A DNA stretch of 64,000 bases from Spirodela intermedia (taxonomy: Eukaryota; Streptophyta; Magnoliopsida; Alismatales; Araceae), in contig LR746269.1 in NCBI GenBank assembly GCA_902729315.2, forward strand, positions 545,001 through 609,000, in the 5' to 3' direction. This document shows positions 51,467 through 62,405 of this stretch, piece after piece. Made by a program: the position numbers and the translations under genes. How positions within the stretch are numbered: the stretch's first letter is position 1; every line of letters starts with the position of its first letter. Below the pieces are notes generated by a model. It ran no database searches and had not been told where the DNA came from. It was given only the letters and a program-made list of their open reading frames with translations.

Positions 51467-54400
51467 ATGGTTTCCCGGAGTACCGCTTCCGAGGGCTCTC
51501 CGGGCGGGGAAGATGCGGGAGATGATATGGTTGTTCTGGCTAGCTCACTCGAAAGAAGGGGAGCGTGGGGGAGAGGATGCAAGGACCGGACGACGCTGGC
51601 GGAAGACGGAGAAGCAGGAGCGAAGGACGGAGGTCTGGAGACTCCTCTAGAGCGCTCCAGTGGAGGAGCAGGAGAGGATGGAGGTCGGGAGATGTCTCTA
51701 GAGCGCTCCAGTGGAGGAGCAGGAGAGGAGGACAGAGGTCTGGAGATGTCTCTAGAGCGCTCCAGTGGAGGAGCAGGAGAAGGCGGAGACCTGGAGAATC
51801 CTCTAGAGCGCTCAGGGAGAGGAGCAGGAGAGGAGGACGGAGGTCTAAAGACGCCACTAGAGGGCACCAATGGAGGAGCAAGAGAGGAGGACGGAGGTCT
51901 GGAGATGTCTCTAGAGCGCTCCAGCGGAGGAGCAGGAGAAGACGGAGGCCTGGAGAAGCCTCGAGAGCTCTCCAGTGGAGGAGCAGGAGAGGAGGACGGA
52001 GGTCTAAAGACGCCTCTAGAGCGCACCAGTGGAGGAGCAGGAGAGGATGACGAAGGTCTGGAGAAGCCTCTTGAGCGCTCCAGTGGAGGAAAAATCGGAG
52101 AAGACGTGGCAACCGGTGAAGCGGGAGAAAGGAGGCTTAAGCAGCGGGTGGATGTTGCCAGGGAGTTCGAGCCGAGAGGGTCGTGATACTTATATCTAGC
52201 TTGCGTTGCTTTTTAAAAAAAATTATTTATGATGATTTCTTGTTCCGACTTAACTTTTCGGGGAGAGAGTTGTCGATTGAAAACCGATTTTTCATATCTT
52301 TATTTGACGTAGCTGTTCCCAGGTGATGGTAAATGACGAGTGAAGAAAATGATAATGACGATCAAGAATGTTGGTGTAACTTCTTTGATCGTTTGCAGGT
52401 ATCAGATCAGCGTGTACGATGTGGCTGTTCGAAGGAACACTATAGCTGTGCTGGAGACGGGATCAGGGAAGACAATGATCGCCGTGATGCTTATGAAAGA
52501 GTTAGGGAAGGATATCAGTCCAAACTATAATAAGAGACTCATCATATTCCTCGCTCCCACAGTCCACCTTGTTAATCAGGTTCCTTTTTTCTGCTATTCT
52601 TCTGTTTAGTCTTCACATAGTGAAAAAATCGGCAAATTTGAGGTCTCTTTTCGTAATATAGGCTTCATATTCCTTATCTATGAGCAGCAATTCGAAGTGA
52701 TTAAGATCCACACCAACTTTGAAGTGGCCCAATACTATGGGGCCAAAGGAGTTGACACGTTGACGGAAGAGTGCTGGAATAAAGAGATATTTGCTCACCA
52801 GGTCACACTCTCTGTCTCATTCTCATTTTTCCAATTCTCCAACTCTACAATGTTGTTGAAGCAATCGATGTGAATATAATATGGATTTATATGTGTGAAC
52901 CATTCGCGTGTGTATTCAAAACATTGATTATATTTCGGAATTAACATATATACCATTGTCACTGCTTTTTATATACGTGTGTTGGTGGGTACCGATTAAG
53001 AGTCAATGCTATTGACACCACCAGTATGAAGATGCCTTTTTTTCCAGATTTTTTGGACAATGGCCCATGAGGACTGTGCTATGTAATGGAAAACTTAAGG
53101 ACAGCAGTGAGGTATATATTGTCAAATAACATATTGGATAGGGAAAGATGGTTTGTGCTTGATTTATGTAAAAATTCATAGTAAAAGAAACCGTCACTGC
53201 TACCTGTTGAAAAAAAATTGATAGCCATGGAAACTTTTTTGATTGTGATATTGAAAAAATGACAAGATTTTGCGGTTACTCTTTTACACTCAATTGGGTT
53301 TGTAAATTTAGCAATCAGACAATCTCTCTTTTTTAAACAGAGAGGGAACAGGTGATGATGGTTAATAGCAAATGGACACGACTTATATGTCTAGATTCTT
53401 TAATTTTTCTTGGGTTTTCAAGGAAAGGTGAGGTGAGGTAGCCTATTCTCCACTAAGAAATTTCCATGTCGTTTGGACTGTGGTTATTCATTATTTTATC
53501 CACTATTTCTATTAAAAATATGTAAAATGATATGTTCCTTTTCAATTAACCCCTTTTATCTGAACCTATGATTTTTGACATCTATCTTTTCTAAAATCAT
53601 ATTTTCTGTGTTGTCGCCTTCTAGAGTTGCATGGAAAGAGTAGTTAATATATATCCATTTCAGATTTATTTGTTAATATTTTCCATTGCTTCGGTTTTAG
53701 TAGTATCTGACCCTCTTTCTTTCGGTGAAAGGATGTAAATCATTAACTGGTTCTCTTAAACTTATATTAGATAATCCGCTGTTGCTGTATAGGTACTGGT
53801 TATGACGCCTCAGGTACTACTGGATGTTCTGAGGCATGCATTCTTGACATTAGATATGGTTCAGCTCATAGTATTTGATGAATGCCATAGAACTACTGGT
53901 AACCATCCATACGCCAGAATAATGAAGGTATTTGAGATCTCTTCTTACAGGATGGTGTCAGTTTTTGCACTGGAATTTTTAGTTGTTTATGAAAGGTTTT
54001 TGATTTATTGTGAAGTCCAACACCTTTTTATTTCCTGACTAGTAGTATTATTATTTATGATTATACAGGAATTCTACCATAGGACTACACAGAAGCCACA
54101 TATTTTCGGGATGACTGCCTCACCCGTCATTAGAAAAGGCAAGAAATCTCTTTAATCAATGAACATTCATCAGAAACTCCCCCTCCCTTTCCGTGCTTTC
54201 TATTTTTTATTTTTAACATCCCATTATTGCTTAGATGTCTGTAAATGTACAAAACATTTACTATGTTTGAAGATATTTAGTCCGCTTACGTTGGTAAGAT
54301 ATCTGTCTCTTATCAAAATCTAACCTTCAATACAGGAAAGAAAATATGCGATTTACTTTTCCATGAAAACTGTTTTAAACGATGGCCATCCGACTGTTTA

Positions 54401-57400
54401 TTGTTCTTTGTGGATATTCGTAGAAAACTTCCGGTAATTTCTAACATTTAACAGATGTGACATTTGTAGTGGTTAGTTTCTTAGTGTTCCCTGATATTCT
54501 AATTTCGGGCACATCTTTCTCGTTTCGTGCTCTGATATTCTGACTTTCTGATTCTGGTGATCGTTAGGTTCGGAAAAAAAGAAAGAAAAATTCGTGAACC
54601 TATTTCTGGATCTCTACTTTACAGAAACAATATTATTTCTGGTGCCATTATTCCTACTTCTGCAGCTATTGGTTTGCATTAAAAGTTATGTTTCTTTATC
54701 TCGCTTTATCTCCATGTCTCTGTTGTAAGGCCAGGTAAAAAATGGTCGATAAATCTAAATAAAATAGGTTTCATGGTACTCTTGTAATTTTTCTTCTTCT
54801 TTATAGTGGCATTGAAAACTTCGACTGGCATTTTGCTTGTAAGCTTCAGACTATCTCCTAGAGATGTTGTTTGGCCTTAATCTTACTTTCCTGCTTGGAC
54901 TTGCGGCTTTCGTGTTGAATTTATCCGCCCATCTTGTAGATCTTTTTGTCAATTTCCAAGCCTTAGGGAAAAAAGCCTTTCTAGAGATTCTTGATTCTGT
55001 AAAACTAGTCATTTCTTCTGCATTATTTTTATTTGATCTCTGGTTTTTACTTTCCTAATAATGCACCTATGTGCCATTCCACCCATTTAGTTTGTCTATC
55101 GGCTGCAAGAGTAAAATCTATGAGTCTTCCTTCATTGAGCCCTCCCTTGAAGGGAAATATTCTGACTTCCTCTGGAGTTATGTACAGATAAAAGTTGAAA
55201 GATGCTAACAAATATTCTGGGTGATTTATAGAATGGGAGTAAATAACATTACTGATTTGCAACTCATCAGGGGCCTAAGATATATTGGATGGAAAAATAG
55301 TCAAACATGCAGAAGGAAAAGGGAGACCAAAAGCCTAAAGTTTGTACACTGTGGATGAAATATTACCTATTAATGGAAAGTAGGTAGCATTAGGAAAAAG
55401 TATCATGGATTCGTTCCTCCTTTCTCATTTCCTTAGGTCGAATTGATAAGTAAACTTTCTTTGTTCCACAGCTGTTTTGGTTTGTTCTCTTTACTTGTGT
55501 ATTAAGAGTGGAATTATGGTACTTCTAAATGAAGCAATCTGCTTGCCGACTTAATCTAATAAAAATGAGTTAAGAGTTGGATAGAAGGGTACAGGGGTTC
55601 TACTAAAGCGAGGGATTCAGAGAAATATTTATCTAAATTATTCTTTTGTTGTATTATTGAATTATTCGTATCTTAATATAGCCCTAAATTTTTTAATTTT
55701 TTGACTGGCCTTATCGAATTCGGATTGCACCATTTCTATCTGTGATCATATCCCAATTATGTGAACTTCCGATTTGAGTGCACAGCTTGATTCCATTATA
55801 ACAGGTGCCTGTCCTTGTATTGCTATTCTGGCGGTGTGTACCTTATCACAGCTTTTTTCCCCATTCTAGGAACATGTTGAGCTTGTTGTTTTCTATCAGG
55901 ATTAAATGGCGATTAGAACAAGTTAATACCAGTTTGTTGTGTAGCCTGCTCTCAACTATCTTAATATAAATCTTTCCAAATTTTCAGTGGTCAGTTCTCA
56001 AGACATGAATACGATATTTTCACTCAAATCGAGCAATCATTTTGTTATGATTAATTCGAGCTTCCATTAGCATTATTTGGTGCATCTTTGATTGGCTTTC
56101 AGTGTTGAAAGTAATCACATGCGTCCTTCCTTCTGTTTTCCCTACGGCTTTATGCAATAATATGTTTTTTCTCTCGATGTACTTCTTTGCACCAGGTGTA
56201 TTATCTACTCTAGATTGTGAAGGGCAAATATCTGAACTTGAAAGTTTATTGGACTCCCAGGTTTTGTTTTTTAACAATCTTGTTCTTGTTTACTTTGGTA
56301 ATTACAAGTTTCAACTGTAAGCCGCATCTTCTCTCCCTTCGCTCTGAGTAGATTTTTTAGTGATGCTTTGCATTTTTTTGGCCTTGATGCTGAATATTTA
56401 AAAGGTTTCCAATGGCCAGTACAGATTTATACAGTACCAGAAAGATGTGAACTTGAACAATTTGTACCATCAGCCAAAGAAGTCAATAGGTATTATGATC
56501 CTACGCTGTCTGTGCATGACGAGTTGAAAAGTGCAATCAGCTCTTCATGGGCGAAGGTTTGAAATTTCGAATCTTTGATGATTGTGATCTTCTTCCTTTT
56601 ACGCCTTTATTTTCATTGGCCATAATTGTTCCTAAGATGTATATATTTTGGATGCTTTAACAGTTTGATGCTTTGGTAGCTGCTCGGCAGGATTCAGAAT
56701 CAGGTCAGTTTCAAGACACTGATGATGCAATAAAAGCATCAAGAAGGAGACTATCAAGTTATCATTCAAAGATATGCCATTGCCTGGAAGACCTTGGTCT
56801 TATTTGTGCAAACGAGGTATTAGATTGCGAAATATGGTCGTCTGACCTGTGTAGTTTGTTTGGAAGACAGAACAATGTGGGCTCAATAAGTGCAAAACCA
56901 GACGTTGCTTCGTACTTGAGAGGAGCTGCTCAGCCATTCTGCAAATTTAAATATATTGACTCGTCATTACAACCATTGCGATTTTGTTATTGCAGATTAT
57001 TCTGGAAGTTACTCATTTCTGTGATTATGTATATTTACAGGCTTCATGCTCTTTCCAAGTATTCTCTGCATATCTTATATCATTATTCCTGTCTTACGAA
57101 TTGTGAACCAGGATAATTAAAGCTTCCCTGTAATTTGCGCGATGATGCCATCATAGTACATGGGTCGTTCAATTTTTATTTTTATTTTGAGCTTTTACTT
57201 GTATTGATCAGGATAAATACTATGATGTTGATGCAATATAACATAAATTTGAGATAGTTAACGAGAAATACTTATAGAGGTCTCCAAGACTGGAAGAATT
57301 TATGATTTTAGTGTATTACGAAAATAACTTTATTCCTTACCGAATTTCAGAGCACTTGAAATGTTCTTGGGGATTCCTCCCTAAACTCCATTGAATACAC

Positions 57401-60400
57401 TCAAGAGAAGTGAGTAAAACAGCAAGGTAATAAAATATCTCATCCATTTGTAGAGATAATGGGAGGGGAACCCCTACATATCAGAATCCACAAATTTTAA
57501 ACGAAAATAATAACTTTGTTATTAGGTTTGAAAGCATTTGGACCCTGGTTTGTCAAATGACACTTTTGATAATCAAATTGACCCTAATTTAGCTTCTGCT
57601 TATGTCATTCAATAAAAGACATATCCAAGGGTGTATTTAATTCTATGACAGGTCAAGGATGGGAGACCTAGGAATTGGACTTGAGAAGAAAAAAAGAAAG
57701 CAAATAAACGTTAATATCGGATTACAACATATACACAAGTAGATGTTTATTATTCTTTTTTACAACTTTTTTCTTACTTCAGTATCTATATTATTTCATA
57801 TACTGGTGTTATGTAATTAAAATACTTCTTCTGATCAAGGTTATAAATTTAATTTAGGCTGTTAAGGTTTGTATGGAAAATGTCTCTGTTCCATCGGCTG
57901 AGGGATGCGATTTGTCAAGGGCGAATCTGTCGGCTGATGTTTCTTTTCTGAAGAATGTGTTGCTTAAAATTCAACAATGTTTCACACATGGTACATGAGT
58001 CGAGAAATCTATGCTCTTAATTTTTCTTGTAATTATTTCTTCAAACTGAACTTCCTACCGTGACTTTCCTATGCATTGGCTTTTTTAGAATTCCTTCATT
58101 TTGAGGGTACTGTCTATCGTCTGTTGTTATAAATTTTATTTTCATTGCATTTTTTTTTTCTTGAACTGTTTTTTGAATATTTGATTAGTAAATACTTTCA
58201 GCTTGGTATTTTTCATTTGAAAATTTTCTAGGATGTCTACTATCGGTTTTATTTTGAATTTTTCCGCCTAAGTTTTCAAAATCGGTTGTGTAAAGCAACA
58301 TTTAGATCTTTATCTCGTATGCTATGGGTAATCTCAATGCGCTGATAGGCCCCCTTCGCATGACCTAGAAAGAAAAAGGAGGTCCGTGCTACTATAAGGC
58401 CTCTAAACTCCTCCCCCAGGGCACTGTAGCGTTGCCAGGGGGACATTCCTGCATTTTCAGATTACTAGGTTAGCGGACTTGGAATATTTTTTTCCCGGTC
58501 GTTGTTTTAATAATCAGTACTCGGTATTTATTTTCCATTTGGAAAACATATGCAAGATAGTGAAGTAAGCTACCTGAAAATTTCCACCTTTAGCTATTTT
58601 TTTTTATATCAACAACTTATTTCTTGTTTTTCAGACAGCTAAGGGTAGAAATTTTCGTTCTGTATATGTTGGAGATAGGGTTGTGGACAGAGGAGTAGTC
58701 TTCGTATCCAATTTACTGTTCATTTTCTCACTATGGTACTTCTTTCGATTTACTTCCGTGGTAAACAAGAAAAAGTTCACGAAAAGATGATTGCTTTGTC
58801 TTCTGTCGGAATTTTTCTGTTGCCACTTCTTTTCTGTCTAACTTGATATTCTTCTATTTCTACTTTTTTATTTCGTCTAATTTTGAGTTTTTATCAGACC
58901 ATGAACAGCTATTCAAGACAGAGTCTGACCGTTCAATGATTGTAAAAATGGGTTACGTTTCTCCAAAACTCTCTGAATTAGTGCGAGTGTTTCAGACAAT
59001 CGGGTACTGGAACTTTCTCTTCATTTCTTAGTGTAAATGATAATTTCTTTCTCTTGATCATCTGTTATGTTTTGTTGTCTGCCGCAGGTACTCAACACAA
59101 GTACTTTGCCTCATTTTTGTGGAAAGGATTATTACAGCTAAAGTAATTGAACGATTCATCAAGAAGATAAATTTTTTATCGCACCTAAAAGTTGCTTATT
59201 TAACAGGCGGTAGTACGTCTACAGATGCACTAACCACAAAAGTTCGGAAGGAAACTCTGAAGTCATTCTGTTCCGGGAAGGTATCTTACTAATTATGCTC
59301 ATTTTATCATTTTTGAGAGACGAGTGTGTTACTTCTCTGTAACTGGGATGCTTGAATCTTTCAGGTAAACTTATTGTTCACAACTGATGTGGCTGAAGAG
59401 GGACTTCATATACCACACTGTTCATATGTGATACGTTTTGACCTGCCCAAAACAGTTCGCAGTTATATCCAATCACATGGACGGGCACGTCAGGTGGATT
59501 CACATTATTTCATCATGCTTGAAAGGTAAATGCGATGTTAAGCTAATTTATTTTCCAATAGTCAGCTCATGATATAAGTATGAGTGGCACTGGATTACCT
59601 CCTACTAGTAGTTGGCTTGAAGTTGATTAAGCTTTTCTTTCAAAGATGGCTTCAGCAGCTATAATGAGAGATAAGTGCAGAATACCTTACAAAGCAAACT
59701 TTTTCAATCTTTATCCGAATGTCGTGGAGTCAATCAAGCCCTTCATATAGTGAAAAAAGGTCACTATAAAATCTAACATAAGTGATCACAACATTAAGGG
59801 ATGGCATATCAGTGTTCTGAAGCCATAGAAACAGCTCACAAAAATTTCAATATTTGCAACTACTTTTGTACTTTGATAAGCTAGCATACCCTTTTTTTCT
59901 ATTTGCGTCATCTAAAATTTTGATGGAATGTCTTATTATTTTTTTGTTGAAAATTTTATTTACTCACCTAAGACAATCTGTTTTGGCTGGTATGAAAATT
60001 CCTAATGAATATCCTATTGAGTAATTGATCCTCAAACCGGTATCTCTGAAGCTTACATAACTCCTTGTAACTATGTTTAAATTTTTAATTGACCGTGTAT
60101 TACATTTGATTTAATTTTTAAGCTGATGGCTGTGTTACAGAATCATGCAATACTGTCATTTCAAATTGTTATTTTATTTTAGTGAAGTGTGTAAGCATTC
60201 CACTCTTTCAGATTTCTGAAAGAATGATTATACTGCTTTGCGATTGTATAGTACATCTTATCTTTAAGTTCTCCATTGCATGTACTATCTGCACCGGCAT
60301 TATGATATGTCTACGGATCGAATCTGTTTCTGACTAGATCTAATGGGGATCTATACATCTTTTTGAGTCCAGTGGTTGACTTGAATGTTAACCTCTTTCC

Positions 60401-62405
60401 ACTGAGAAAGCATTTTATCTTGGTGTTGCATTTGACACTATGAACAAGTTATATACTACGTGAACGGTGTATATCTTGCACTTATTCCGAACTCATGTGC
60501 AGGGGGAACATTCAACAAAGAGATCTACTATTTGACATTATTAGGAGTAAGTATTCTATGATGGACACTGCTATAAACAGAGAACCCAATGCTTGCATAT
60601 CCGCATGGGGTGGCAGGGAGGTATCCGCATGGAGTAAGTATCCGCACGGTGTAAACTCATACTTTGTTGACTCAACTGGAGCAATTGTTACTACAGATTC
60701 CAGTATTAAGCTTATTGGTAAATATTGTGAAAGCCTCCCTGGAGATAAGTACGTCTAGTATTCTATTGCACATGATGCTTGATGTTTTTTTTTGAAAAAA
60801 TTGTTACCATTTTGGGACCTTTTTTTGAAAGTAGATAGAACCAAAAGACCATTATAATGGAGACTGAAGAAAGAAATTTAGGATTACGCATACACAATCA
60901 CCGAACAGAAAAAAGAAAATCTCTTTATACATTTATGAGAGGCGTACGCCAGGAGAGGAACATGCAGCACTATGAATTCTTAAAATAGAAGATTCATTCG
61001 CCCCACTACAAAAAGTAGCGCTTTCTCACCCTTGTAGAATAGCAGAGATATCTTGAAATATTTCATCTACCGAGTGGCTCATATGAAAAAAATAAAGCTA
61101 TTATGTTCCTTCCTTGTGGCACATAAGGTTGTGAGCAATATGAGCTGCGGCACAATATGATCACACTCCCTTATAATTGAAGCTCCGCTTCCATCTTCTC
61201 TATGCAACCTTCAGTAATGTAGGAATACAGCACCTAATATCATTGGTGCTGAGATATCGCACCAAATTTTCTGCGTGAAGGAACACCTAAGGAGAAGTAT
61301 CTTCTCATAAATTCCATGTAGACAACAGGAATTGCAAATGTCAACTAAGAAGAGTACTTGGTGATCACAAGTGAGAAAGCACCCGGCCCCCTGATATCAC
61401 ATGCCTCACGTTTAAGGATGATGAAATCCTCAAGCTCATGATTCACATGATGCTTGATGCTCTCATTACTAATTATGATGTAGGTTAACTGAACTGAAAA
61501 TTTTCACACTTCTTCCCCATTTGCAATGCAACGAATCTTCATCTGATCTTTCTAATTATTACCCAATAGTTAGGATGAAGAGATCAATAACCTGTTCTAT
61601 TTCTATGTCATGGAGATTCATTGTGAATCCTGGGTATGCTCCAATAAAATCAGAAAGCCTTTGCTAAGTACATCAGAAAGTAGCTGGGGATGTGTGCACC
61701 ACCACGGATCCATCCAAAGCAGAACTGTCTAGCTACTGTCAAGAATGACGATCTGCGACTGACAACTTCCTATCTGCTATCACAGTATCTTTTGCCCGAA
61801 GAATGGTCTCTCCACGCCTGAAGACATTAGTAGAGACATTTGGATGAAGTTCTAAGGATATGCCGCTTCTATAGTTTTCTTCAGAATGACCTCCCCATCT
61901 TTTCCTCTGTCCCAGTTTTAACAGCCATTTGTTGAGTAGTGCGAAGTTAAAGTCTGAGATTTTGATATTCTAAAACTTTCCTTTGTTTTGTCTTTTCCAG
62001 AATTCGATAGCATGCCAGATTCTGAATCTTCCAACATGACCTTTGCCAAAACATTTGCCTTATTATCACTGCTCACATAACGCATAACTATTACCTTGTT
62101 CAATTTGAATTATCTCAGACAATTTATGGAACTGAACTGCAGGTACTTTGACCCAAAGCCACTTTTCCAGATATCTTCCCATAGTGGAATTTATGAGTGC
62201 AAATTGACCTTGCCTGCCAACGCTGCATTCCCAGCATTGGTAGGCCCTGTCAGCCGAAGTTCATATTTAGCAAAGCAACTTGTGTGCTTAAATGCTTGTA
62301 AAAAGCTGCATGAAATTGGAGCACTTGATGATCATCTTCTTCCTGTTATTGAAGAACATATTGAAACCAATCATGATGAGATTGTTAATTCAGCATTAGG
62401 TGCAG
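51467..62405 (+). CDS. DCL3: Dicer-like protein, DCL3 type (5' part; continues past the window)
   Basis: Fourteen exons: 51467-52179, 52399-52579, 52688-52801, 53793-53927, 54069-54138, 56196-56260, 56425-56556, 56664-56816, 57858-57990, 58898-59003, 59088-59280, 59365-59525, 60503-60748 and 62143-62405. They make 888 codons in one frame. After a repetitive N-terminus come [14 protein letters not shown], Walker A ETGSGKT (residues 257-263), DECH (365-368), [10 protein letters not shown], helicase C motifs ([17 protein letters not shown] at 701-708) and the Dicer dimerisation domain ([17 protein letters not shown]). PAZ and RNase III domains must lie beyond 64000. The helicase segment [21 protein letters not shown] resembles DCL3, which makes 24-nt siRNAs for RNA-directed DNA methylation. 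The donor after exon 5 is GC (AAAG|GCAAGA). DCL3 versus DCL5 is undecided. Confidence 0.88.
51644..52095 (+). repeat. Coding minisatellite: nine 51/54-base repeats in Dicer exon 1
   Basis: Nine tandem copies encode [18 protein letters not shown]-like units of 17 or 18 residues. The AGCGCTCCAG landmark or its variants start at 51651, 51702, 51756, 51807, 51861, 51915, 51966, 52020 and 52074, giving spacings of 51, 54, 51, 54, 54, 51, 54 and 54. All are multiples of three, so the frame is kept, and the opposite strand and a second plus frame also stay open. Confidence 0.95.
53025..53111 (+). other. Possible 87-base cassette exon in Dicer intron 3
   Basis: The sequence is flanked by CCACCAG and GTATAT, has phase 0 at both ends and has no stop in 29 codons ([17 protein letters not shown]...DSSE). 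Inclusion would insert 29 residues between the conserved EIFAHQ and VLVMTPQ of the helicase. Other Dicers join these directly, so the constitutive form should skip it. No expression evidence is available. Confidence 0.35.
61225..61344 (-). pseudogene. LINE-like remnant (zf-RVT region) in Dicer intron 13
   Basis: The minus strand reads about 39 codons: [27 protein letters not shown], then a stop after GAVFLHY. The CxxC...C.F....W pattern resembles the zinc-binding tail of plant non-LTR reverse transcriptases. Flanking minus-strand sequence may be more of the element but is too broken to follow. Confidence 0.4.

Noticed and set aside
56673-57116. 147-codon ORF extending past Dicer exon 8
   Set aside because: Conservation ends at LGLICANE, where a GT donor occurs. 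The rest is intron read-through; the next conserved segment starts at 57858.
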